64,000 nucleotides of DNA from contig CAZKIU010000002.1 of assembly GCA_964552955.1 (NCBI GenBank), forward strand, positions 62,001 through 126,000, given 5' to 3'. Both the position numbers and the translations under genes were made by a program. Below, in pieces: positions 16,634 through 23,286 of this stretch. The notes below the pieces were generated by a model. That model ran no database searches and had not been told where the DNA came from. It was given only the letters and a program-made list of their open reading frames with translations. Each line of letters starts with the position of its first letter. Within the stretch, counting starts at the first letter, position 1. The stretch is from UBA1413 sp964552955 (GTDB lineage Bacteria; Bacteroidota; Bacteroidia; Bacteroidales; Prolixibacteraceae).

Positions 16634-17622
16634 TGGAGGGAGATTAATTGGTGAAAGGTGGCCAGGGCTTTTCCGCTTTCGAGCGATTCGCGGGCGGTAG
16701 CCACGCACTCCTCCCAGGAAGCTGTGGGCCGGAAACAGCGGATGCCTGCCGCGGAATTGGCTAAAACCACATTTTTCTGTTCGCGGGTCGACCGGTTACT
16801 GAGCACATCCATGAAAACGGTGGCGGCCTCCGCTGCTGTGCGGCCCCCGTGGAGGGCTTCCGGAGCGATCGAATGGAAACCCAGGGAGGCCGGCTCAAGA
16901 AACTCTTCCCGCATCCCCGACATCAACCTGATCCTTCCGGTGAGAGAGATCTCGTCGTAGCCATCGAGGCTGTGGACGATGAGGCATTGGTTTCCCTGCT
17001 CCCGGTAGACCTGGCCATAGAGATCCTGTACCTGGGGGGAGTAGACCCCGATGAGCTGGTACTGCGGAAACGCCGGGTTGATCATAGGACCCAGCATGTT
17101 GAAGAAGGTCTTGGTTCGGAGGATTTTCCTGACCGGGGCCACATATCGCATGGCCGGATGAAACAACGGGGCATGCAGGAAGGTGATCCCTGCCGTTTCT
17201 ACCTCCCGCCGCAGTTTACCGGGTTCGTTGCTGAAGCGGTAACCTGCCTGCTCAAAGAGATTGGAGGAACCTACCGGACTCGAAACCCCGAAGTTACCGT
17301 GCTTGACCACCCTGAAACCCGCCCCTGCCAGCACAAACGAGGATATCGTGCTGATATTGAAGGTCTGCTTCCCGTCACCTCCCGTTCCACATACATCAAT
17401 GGTCTCATATTCAGACAGATCCACAGCCAGACAGAGGTTCAGCAAGGCATCCCTGAAACCGGCCAGCTCTTCCGGCGTGATCCTGCGCATCTGAAAAACC
17501 GTCAGAAAGGAGGATATCTCAATCTCTGAGTAGTAGTTTTGCCCTATCCTTTGCAAGACCTCCTGCGCCTCCCTTTGCGTCAGGCTCTTCCCTTCAAACA
17601 AATATTCCAATACCTCTTTCAT
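16630..17622 (-). CDS. trpD: Anthranilate phosphoribosyltransferase
   Basis: A 330-residue enzyme that transfers phosphoribose from PRPP to anthranilate. The PRPP-binding glycine motif is G79-TGGD83 (VCGTGGDGKQTFNIST), and the second conserved segment is K107-HGN followed by SSPVGSSNLFEQAG. The usual KHGNRSVSS is read here as KHGNFGVSS, a modest deviation. Length is typical. It is separated from trpG by 150 bp that contain an inverted repeat, and is translationally coupled to trpC. ATG start at 17622. Confidence 0.95.
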   Translation of the reverse strand: MKEVLEYLFEGKSLTQREAQEVLQRIGQNYYSEIEISSFLTVFQMRRITPEELAGFRDALLNLCLAVDLSEYETIDVCGTGGDGKQTFNISTISSFVLAGAGFRVVKHGNFGVSSPVGSSNLFEQAGYRFSNEPGKLRREVETAGITFLHAPLFHPAMRYVAPVRKILRTKTFFNMLGPMINPAFPQYQLIGVYSPQVQDLYGQVYREQGNQCLIVHSLDGYDEISLTGRIRLMSGMREEFLEPASLGFHSIAPEALHGGRTAAEAATVFMDVLSNRSTREQKNVVLANSAAGIRCFRPTASWEECVATARESLESGKALATFHQLISLQ

Positions 17623-17669
17623 CTGTTTAAATTATTAAGCTGATATGGTAAATTACTCGAAACAGATGT

Positions 17670-17722
17670 AATACCCATGTGGTTAATCATCGCGGTTGTT
17701 GCATAATTGATACATGGGTATT
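17670..17722. repeat. Inverted repeat between trpG and trpD
   Basis: AATACCCATGT (17670-17680) and ACATGGGTATT (17712-17722) are exact reverse complements separated by 31 nt. There is no U-run. This 150-bp intergenic stretch is unusually long for an operon that is otherwise tight or overlapping. It could be an internal promoter or binding site, or an RNA processing hairpin. Confidence 0.45.
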
Positions 17723-17773
17723 TCATATGTATATCATTATAGTGTAAGCGTTGGTGGCCACAACCGCCTGTTT

Positions 17774-18343
17774 TTATATGCTGAGCCAGTTGGCGATGAT
17801 TTTTTCCCCTTCCGGGGTGAGGAGCGATTCGGGATGAAACTGCACGCCGCGGACGTCGTAATGGCGGTGGCGCAGTGACATGATCCGGTTTTCATCGTCG
17901 AGGGCGGTGATTTCAAGGCATTCGGGAAAATGGTCACTATCGACGATCCAGGAGTGGTACCTTCCGGCCTCAAAGGGGACAGGGATACCCACGTAGAGCG
18001 GTTCATTTCCGGAGACGACATGGACCGGGGTAGCCACGCCGTGGTGCACGTCAGCGGTGTTGAGCAGCCGCGCTCCGAAATGCTCGCCAATGGCCTGGTG
18101 GCCCAGGCATACTCCCAGGATACTTTTCAGGGGCGCCCACCTGCGGATCACTTCCGGCATCCTCCCCGCTTCCGAAGGAATTCCCGGACCAGGGGAGAGC
18201 AGGATCTTATCATAGTCTTCCAGCTCGTCTATCACTACTTCGTCATTGCGCACGACCCTGACTTCCTCACCGGTCAGCTTTCTTACCGCATGCACCAGGT
18301 TCCAGGTGAAGGAATCGTAATTGTCTATCACTATACACTTCAT
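17774..18343 (-). CDS. trpG: Anthranilate synthase component II (glutamine amidotransferase)
   Basis: A 189-residue class I glutamine amidotransferase that supplies ammonia to TrpE. The catalytic triad is visible: C79 in ILGVCLGHQAIG, H170 and E172 in GVQFHPESL. The oxyanion motif SPGPGIP is near residue 50. As elsewhere, TrpG may also serve PabB for folate synthesis; no separate pabA is in the window. It follows trpE by 61 bp, which include a TAAATCT repeat tract. ATG at 18343. Confidence 0.95.
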   Translation of the reverse strand: MKCIVIDNYDSFTWNLVHAVRKLTGEEVRVVRNDEVVIDELEDYDKILLSPGPGIPSEAGRMPEVIRRWAPLKSILGVCLGHQAIGEHFGARLLNTADVHHGVATPVHVVSGNEPLYVGIPVPFEAGRYHSWIVDSDHFPECLEITALDDENRIMSLRHRHYDVRGVQFHPESLLTPEGEKIIANWLSI

Positions 18344-18349
18344 AAGTCC

Positions 18350-18377
18350 TAAATCTTAAATCTTAAATCTTAAATCT
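18350..18377. repeat. 7-bp tandem repeat between trpE and trpG
   Basis: Four perfect copies of TAAATCT (28 bp), followed by degenerate copies (TGAGTCT, TGAATGT) up to about 18391. It fills most of the trpE-trpG spacer and begins 6 nt upstream of the trpG start codon. Confidence 0.8.
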
Positions 18378-18404
18378 TGAGTCTTGAATGTCTTAAGTAC
18401 AAGT

Positions 18405-19814
18405 CTATTTGATCTCTTCGGCGAGGGTGATGGCTTTTTTGAGGGCGGCGAGTTTATGGTAGACTTCGAGGAGTTCGTTTTCCTCGGAGGAATGGGCCAC
18501 GATGCCTGCTCCGGCCTGATAGAAGAGGCGGTTGTTTTTGCTCAGGAAGGAGCGGATGACGATGGCGTGGTTGACGGTTTGGTCGAAACCCAGGTAGCCG
18601 ATGCATCCGCCGTAATAGCCGCGTCGTTGGTTTTCATAGCTGTCGATCAGTTGGATGGCCCGGTGTTTGGGAGCGCCCGAGAGGGTTCCCGCCGGAAAGG
18701 TTTCCCCCAGGACCCTGATGAGGTTGGTTCCGGGGGCCAGTTTTCCTGACACCTGGGAAACGAGGTGGATCACGTGGGAATAGTACTGTACTTCGCGGAA
18801 GCTGTCGACGGTCACCTCGGTCGCGTTGCGGCTCAGGTCATTGCGGGCCAGGTCGACCAGCATGACATGCTCGGCATTTTCCTTCGGATCGAGGGCCAGC
18901 CTGGCCGCCTGTTCCTTGTCGTAGTCATCGTTGCCGGTACGCCGGAAGGTTCCCGCGATGGGATGGATAGATGCCCTGCCTCCTTTAATGCGGATCTGGG
19001 CTTCCGGACTGGAACCAAAAATCCGGAAGGTGCCATAATCAAAGTAGAAGAGATAAGGGGAGGGGTTGACCGACCGCAAGGCCCGGTAAACGTTGAAATC
19101 GTCGCCTTCAAAGGGTTGCGAGAACTGGCGGGAAAAGACCACCTGGAAGACATCCCCCCGGTGACAGTGCTCTTTTCCCCGGGTCACCATCTGCCGGAAG
19201 TCGTCATCGCTCAGGTTGGAAGACTCCCCGCCGGTGGTTCTGAAGCCCGTGGTGATGAAATTGAGGTTGACCAGGAGATGGTGGATGTAGTCCATTCGGG
19301 AGGCCTCCTCCTCCCGCAGGTTTTCCACCAGGTACATCTGGTTTTTGTGGTGGTCGATGGCGATGACGTACCTGTAAAAGCAGTATTTCACCTCCGGAAT
19401 CCGGTATTCCTCCCTGGCTGGGGCGTTGATATCTATTTTCTCGAAATAGCGGACGGCATCGAAATTCATGTAGCCATACACGCCATTGATGGGGAGGTGC
19501 GATTCCCCGGCGGTGATTTGGAAGGAGTTGTACCATTGGTCCAGGAGGTCGTGGAGTGGTTGATCGCGGGTGATGGCATAGGTCGCCGGAGTATGGTCCT
19601 GCCGTTCGATGGTGACCACCCCCTGGTCGGCCGTAAAACAGGAGACCGGCTCGAAGCAGATGAACGACCGGGCGTTCTCCTGTCCGCGGTAATCGGAACT
19701 CTCCAGCAATACCGCCTTGGGAAAGAGATGGCGCAACCGCAGGTAAACGCTCACCGGAGTGACCGTGTCGGCCAGGATCTTCCTGACTACCGGGAAATAG
19801 TTTTGTGTCTGCAT
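18405..19814 (-). CDS. trpE: Anthranilate synthase component I
   Basis: A 469-residue chorismate-utilising enzyme that makes anthranilate with ammonia from TrpG. The N-terminal regulatory domain has VLLESSD (L36-L-E-S39), the site where tryptophan binds for feedback inhibition in enteric TrpE. The catalytic domain contains GDVFQVVFSRQF, NPSPYLFYFDYG, SSPEAQIR, IAGTFRRT, AEHVMLVDLARNDL, SGKLAPG, FPAGTLSGAPK and YYGGCIGYLGF, all in family order. The open frame reaches a TTG at 19841 inside the attenuator U-run; the ATG at 19814 is used because it follows the terminator stem. First structural gene of the trp operon. Confidence 0.97.
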   Translation of the reverse strand: MQTQNYFPVVRKILADTVTPVSVYLRLRHLFPKAVLLESSDYRGQENARSFICFEPVSCFTADQGVVTIERQDHTPATYAITRDQPLHDLLDQWYNSFQITAGESHLPINGVYGYMNFDAVRYFEKIDINAPAREEYRIPEVKYCFYRYVIAIDHHKNQMYLVENLREEEASRMDYIHHLLVNLNFITTGFRTTGGESSNLSDDDFRQMVTRGKEHCHRGDVFQVVFSRQFSQPFEGDDFNVYRALRSVNPSPYLFYFDYGTFRIFGSSPEAQIRIKGGRASIHPIAGTFRRTGNDDYDKEQAARLALDPKENAEHVMLVDLARNDLSRNATEVTVDSFREVQYYSHVIHLVSQVSGKLAPGTNLIRVLGETFPAGTLSGAPKHRAIQLIDSYENQRRGYYGGCIGYLGFDQTVNHAIVIRSFLSKNNRLFYQAGAGIVAHSSEENELLEVYHKLAALKKAITLAEEIK

Positions 19815-19839
19815 ATTGTTTTTCTGAACGAGGTACAAC

Positions 19840-19872
19840 AAAAAAGCCTGCTTCGGTCAAGAAGCAGGCTTT
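19840..19872 (-). terminator. trp attenuator terminator
   Basis: On the minus strand AAAGCCTGCTTC (19872-19861), a 6-nt loop TTGACC, and GAAGCAGGCTTT (19854-19843) form a perfect 12-bp stem ending in a run of six U (19845-19840). It lies 26 nt before the trpE ATG and 31 nt after the leader peptide stop. A competing helix can form between GGCAAGAAG (19915-19907), in the last leader codons, and CTTCTTGACC (19864-19855), with one bulged A. That helix would remove the loop side of the terminator. Confidence 0.9.
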
Positions 19873-19903
19873 CGGATATCTTAAGGTCACAGTAAAAGCA
19901 GGC

Positions 19904-19963
19904 TCACTTCTTGCCGGGAGAGCAGGAAGACCACCAAAACCAAACTGCGAATCTCTGATTCAT
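19904..19963 (-). CDS. trpL: trp operon leader peptide
   Basis: A 19-residue frame, MNQRFAVWFWWSSCSPGKK, with three Trp codons in four positions (W8, W10, W11; 19942-19931). It ends in TGA just before a perfect terminator hairpin in front of trpE. The last sense codons, GGC AAG AAG, are the antiterminator strand. TCTT(CC)TGC, immediately after the Trp codons, can pair with GCAAGAA and act as segment 1. A ribosome stalled for Trp-tRNA would cover segment 1 and free segment 2 to pair with 3, letting RNA polymerase read into trpE. A ribosome that reaches the stop would cover segment 2 and allow termination. No clear promoter octamer or Shine-Dalgarno sequence is seen. Confidence 0.88.
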   Translation of the reverse strand: MNQRFAVWFWWSSCSPGKK

Positions 19964-20112
19964 TTCAAATATCAATAAGGGATGCAATTAAAGTGATAAT
20001 TTTTAACATGAACAACAAATCTCCCAAAAAAGTTGAAGGAGAGTCCGGAAATTAGTGTTGCCCCAGGAATAACTTTCTTAATTTTACCCGGGGTATAGCT
20101 TTTTCGCGGTTT

Positions 20113-21579
20113 ATGTGGGGAAACTGGAATTTTCTTCAACCCGATATTTTGGGAGTGGTATCACTGTTGTTTCTGATCACATCGGTGGCCATAGCCGTCA
20201 TTGTGATTTCCGAGAACCGGTCACCGTACAAAACGGCAGCATGGATACTGGCGTTGGTGTTGCTTCCGGGAGTAGGACTGGTGTTTTATCTTTTTTTCGG
20301 GCAGGAGTACCGTAAGAACAAGATGTTCTCACGGCGGGGGCTCAGGACTTTGGGGCGGTTCAGGACGCTGACCAACCGGCAGTTGCGCCTGTTGCAGAAG
20401 AATGAGTTTCATCTTCCCGAGGCCGCCCGCGAGAAGGAGAAACTGGTCAGGTTGCTGATGCGCAATTCCCAATCTTTGTTGACCACTGGAAACCGGCTGA
20501 TGATTCTGAACAACGGGGAGCAGACTTTCAGGGTGCTGTTTGGGGCCCTGGAACAGGCCAGGCACCATATTCATCTCGAGTATTACATCATTGACGAGGA
20601 TGAGAGCGGAAATCAACTGAAGGAGATTCTGATCCGTAAAAGCCGCGAAGGGGTGGAAGTCAGGCTGATCATCGACGATGTGGGGTGCTGGGATCTATCC
20701 CGTAAATATCTGCGTGAGTTGCGTGCGGCGGGTGTGGATGTCCGTGCTTTCATGGAAGTGCGTTTTCCCCGTTTCACGCACCGTGTCAACTACCGGAACC
20801 ACCGAAAGATCGCCGTGGTGGACGGCGTGGTGGGGTTCACCGGGGGGATTAACATTGCCGACCGTTACCGTAAAGGGGTGGAAAAGATAGGACCCTGGCG
20901 GGATACCCATCTGCAGATGGAAGGGGATGCCGTACGTTCCCTTCAGGCGGTGTTTGCTGCCGACTGGTATTTTGTTAGCAGGGAGAACCTGTCAGGGCCG
21001 GCCTATTTCCCGCCGATGACCATGAAGCCCGGGACGGCCGTCCAGATCAGCGCCAGCGGTCCCGATTCCGACTGGGAGAGCATCGGCCAGGCCTTTTTTA
21101 CCGCCATCACCGGGGCCAACAGGGAAATTGCCATCGTTACCCCCTACCTGATGCCACCTCCACCTATTGTCAATGCCCTGAAAACAGCTGCCCTGGGGGG
21201 TATCGATGTGAAGATCCTGATGCCCGAATTCTCCGATGCCCTTATTCCCAAATGGTCCTCCTTCTCTTTTGTGGAGGAACTCCTGGAAGCGGGTGTGCGT
21301 ATTTATTTTTACCAGAAAGGATTCATTCACAGCAAGCTGGTGATGGTCGACGGGCTCTTCTCTTCTATAGGAACGGCCAATTTGGATTTCCGGAGCCTGG
21401 AAACCAACTTTGAAGTGACTGCTTTTATCTATGATGAACCCTTCAACCGTCAGTTGATGGCTTACTTCCGTCTTGATCTCCGCAACAGCCGCGAGATCAT
21501 GCTGTCAGAATGGAAAAGGCGCCCCCGGATCTCACGGCTCAAGGAGTCTCTGGCCCATCTGGTCAGCCCCATGTATTAG
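20113..21579 (+). CDS. cls: Cardiolipin synthase (ClsA type)
   Basis: A 488-residue membrane phospholipase-D-superfamily enzyme that condenses phosphatidylglycerol into cardiolipin. Two N-terminal transmembrane helices (about 11-32 and 41-63, the latter ending FYLFFGQEYR) precede the two catalytic HKD motifs: H230-R-K232...D237 (NHRKIAVVD) and H406-S-K408...D413 (HSKLVMVD). GGINIADRY and GTANLDFRS follow each motif as expected. Length and layout are those of ClsA. Monocistronic on the plus strand, divergent from the trp leader. ATG at 20113. Confidence 0.93.
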   Translation: MWGNWNFLQPDILGVVSLLFLITSVAIAVIVISENRSPYKTAAWILALVLLPGVGLVFYLFFGQEYRKNKMFSRRGLRTLGRFRTLTNRQLRLLQKNEFHLPEAAREKEKLVRLLMRNSQSLLTTGNRLMILNNGEQTFRVLFGALEQARHHIHLEYYIIDEDESGNQLKEILIRKSREGVEVRLIIDDVGCWDLSRKYLRELRAAGVDVRAFMEVRFPRFTHRVNYRNHRKIAVVDGVVGFTGGINIADRYRKGVEKIGPWRDTHLQMEGDAVRSLQAVFAADWYFVSRENLSGPAYFPPMTMKPGTAVQISASGPDSDWESIGQAFFTAITGANREIAIVTPYLMPPPPIVNALKTAALGGIDVKILMPEFSDALIPKWSSFSFVEELLEAGVRIYFYQKGFIHSKLVMVDGLFSSIGTANLDFRSLETNFEVTAFIYDEPFNRQLMAYFRLDLRNSREIMLSEWKRRPRISRLKESLAHLVSPMY

Positions 21580-21642
21580 GGGCTGTGGTAAACCGGGGTT
21601 CATGCCACTGTGTGGGGCTTTTACCTTGAACCGTTAATCGGG

Positions 21643-21650
21643 TATATTTG
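21643..21650 (+). promoter_or_regulatory. Putative -7 promoter element
   Basis: TATATTTG, an exact TAnnTTTG match, 25 nt upstream of the ATG of the truncated secreted-protein gene. This suggests the remnant still has its original promoter. Confidence 0.5.
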
Positions 21651-21675
21651 TTCACTATAAGTAAAGGAAAGCCGG

Positions 21676-22176
21676 ATGACGTTAAAACTGCCTAACTGGA
21701 AAAGTCAGATTTCAGGAATACCCTGGCTGCTGCTCATTATGGGGATGATGATCCTTCCGCAGATGCTGCCGGCACAGACCGGTGGGTGTCAGGTGAGATA
21801 TGGGGTACCTCCCGTGGAGTGCCATATTTCCGGAGAGTGGGGTCATGCCCGGGTGGGGCCGCCAGCCGGGTTTCTGGACAGCCTCAAGTCGGCGGTCAAA
21901 AAGGGAGATCTCATTGTCAGTTATGTTGATTTTCCCGACAGTGCCCGGGTGGCCATGGAGTACGCCGTATCGGTCTGGGAATCGCTGATTGCCTCTGACC
22001 TGCCGATCTATGTGGAAGCCCGCTGGGAAAAGCTGGGGACCACGACGCTGGGAAGCTGTGGTGCAGAGAGTTATCATGTCAATTTTGAGGGGGCCCCGGT
22101 GCCCGACACCTGGTACCCCGTGGCATCCATTTGCACCCCAACAGAAAGATTTTTTACAGGTTGCCATAAAAAATGA
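21676..22176 (+). pseudogene. Truncated secreted protein (N-terminal remnant)
   Basis: 166 codons starting with a signal peptide (hydrophobic WLLLIMGMMILPQ, cleavage near LPAQT). The body, FPDSARVAMEYAVSVWESLIASDLPIYVEARWEKLG with a long interruption-free stretch through LGSCGAESYHVNFEGAP and DTWYPVA, resembles the opening domain of large Bacteroidota secreted proteins that continue for hundreds of residues with a protease-like or adhesive body and a C-terminal sorting domain. Here similarity stops at TWYPVAS, and 16 unrelated residues (ICTPTERFF...) lead to a stop at 22176. I see no continuation in other frames before the downstream leader gene. Probably a deletion remnant; a short intact protein is the alternative. 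The family resemblance is from memory. Confidence 0.5.
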
Positions 22177-22194
22177 AACAGAACCTTATATTTG
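22161..22194 (+). promoter_or_regulatory. Promoter of the aromatic leader/tyrA unit
   Basis: TTG at 22161-22163 and TATATTTG at 22187-22194 are spaced 26 nt start to start, exactly the -33/-7 arrangement of Bacteroidota primary-sigma promoters. Transcription would begin near 22200, about 17 nt before the leader ATG. The -33 element lies inside the 3' end of the truncated upstream gene. Confidence 0.7.
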
Positions 22195-22216
22195 TACCGT
22201 TAATTATGTAGAAAAA

Positions 22217-22291
22217 ATGAAATTTTCTGTTGAGAGCGGTTTTTGCTTTTGGTTTTATTATTTCGGGCGGATCTCCGGGGCTGAAAAGTGA
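22217..22291 (+). CDS. Aromatic amino acid (Phe/Tyr/Trp) leader peptide
   Basis: A 24-residue frame beginning ATG AAA TTT and containing the run FCFWFYYF at residues 9-16: four Phe, two Tyr and one Trp in eight codons (22241-22264). It stops at TGA 22289-22291, 31 nt before a 13-bp terminator-like hairpin and 96 nt before tyrA. CCGGGGCU (22275-22282), in the codons just after the run, can pair with GGUCCCGG (22328-22335), the left arm of that hairpin (8 bp including two G-U pairs), so it has the position and complementarity of an antiterminator strand. The mix of all three aromatic codons fits control of DAHP synthase, the common first step, together with the Tyr-branch enzyme. Confidence 0.85.
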   Translation: MKFSVESGFCFWFYYFGRISGAEK

Positions 22292-22322
22292 ATATCGTGT
22301 GCAGCAGGCAAAAGATAAGATA

Positions 22323-22352
22323 CAGAAGGTCCCGGATTTCCGGGACCTTCTG
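22323..22352 (+). terminator. Attenuator hairpin upstream of tyrA
   Basis: CAGAAGGTCCCGG (22323-22335), loop ATTT, CCGGGACCTTCTG (22340-22352): a perfect 13-bp stem. The downstream tract is CGTTTATAG, so the U-run is short and termination may be partial or factor-assisted. The left arm can alternatively pair with the end of the leader peptide frame. Confidence 0.75.
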
Positions 22353-22387
22353 CGTTTATAGCATTTAAAACAAACATCGGAGGAAAG

Positions 22388-23284
22388 ATGAAAATTGCGG
22401 TGATAGGATTGGGATTGATTGGGGGCTCTATGGCCAAGGATCTTCGCCGGTCGGGTTTTGCCACGGAGATCGTGGGGGTCGAAAGCAATGGGGAGCATGG
22501 TGCCGAGGCGTTGCGATTGGGCATTGTGGACCGGTTGGTTGGTCTGGAGGAGGCGGTCTCTTCAGCCGACATGGTTGTGGTGACCACTCCTGTCGACGTG
22601 GTCCTGGAGTTGTTGCCGCGTATTTTGGATCTGATTACACCCCAGACCACAGTAGCCGACATGGGATCGACCAAACGGCGGTTGACGGAGGCGGTCAGGG
22701 ATCATCCCCGCCGCCGGAATTACGTGCCTGCTCATCCCATGGCCGGAACCGAGAATTCAGGTCCTTCGGCGGCGCTTGAAAACCTCTTCCGGGGGAAGAT
22801 TGCCATCATTTGTGATCAGGAGTTCAGCGGCCCGCAGCACCTGGCGCTGGTCGAGAAGATGTTTCATGCCCTGGGAATGAACCTGGCCTATATGAGTTCC
22901 GATGAGCAGGACCACAGTACCGCTTTTGTATCGCACCTGCCCCATGCTGCGGCCTATGCCCTGGCCAATGCCGTTCAGGACAAGGAAGACCGCAACATCA
23001 TCTTTGATCTGGCCAGCGGGGGGTTCAATTCGACGGTCAGGCTAGCCAAGAGTTCCTGCTCCATGTGGCACCCCATCTTTGAGCAAAACCGCGATTATAT
23101 GGTGGAATCGCTCAATGTTTATATGAAGCATCTGGAGCAATTCCGCGATGCAATCCGCGATGGCGAGAGTTCCCGGCTGGAGGAGCTGATCAGGAATGCC
23201 AACCGTATCAGGGCCATCCTCAACGGGGAGAATCCCCAATTTCTGAAAAATGAAGAGACTTTTGTGAAATTTTACACCAAATAG
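22388..23284 (+). CDS. tyrA: Prephenate dehydrogenase
   Basis: A 298-residue NAD(P)-dependent enzyme that converts prephenate to 4-hydroxyphenylpyruvate in tyrosine synthesis. The Rossmann motif is IAVIGLGLIGGSMA at residues 3-16, followed by VVVTTPVDV, VADMGSTK and the HPMAGTENSGP signature, where the His is catalytic. HLPHAAAYALA and LASGGFNSTVRLA complete the helical domain. There is no ACT domain, so regulation is likely transcriptional through the upstream attenuator. A clear Shine-Dalgarno sequence (GGAGG, 22379-22383) precedes the ATG, which is rare in this window. It is followed after 2 bp by the DAHP synthase gene. Confidence 0.94.
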   Translation: MKIAVIGLGLIGGSMAKDLRRSGFATEIVGVESNGEHGAEALRLGIVDRLVGLEEAVSSADMVVVTTPVDVVLELLPRILDLITPQTTVADMGSTKRRLTEAVRDHPRRRNYVPAHPMAGTENSGPSAALENLFRGKIAIICDQEFSGPQHLALVEKMFHALGMNLAYMSSDEQDHSTAFVSHLPHAAAYALANAVQDKEDRNIIFDLASGGFNSTVRLAKSSCSMWHPIFEQNRDYMVESLNVYMKHLEQFRDAIRDGESSRLEELIRNANRIRAILNGENPQFLKNEETFVKFYTK

Positions 23285-23286
23285 CA

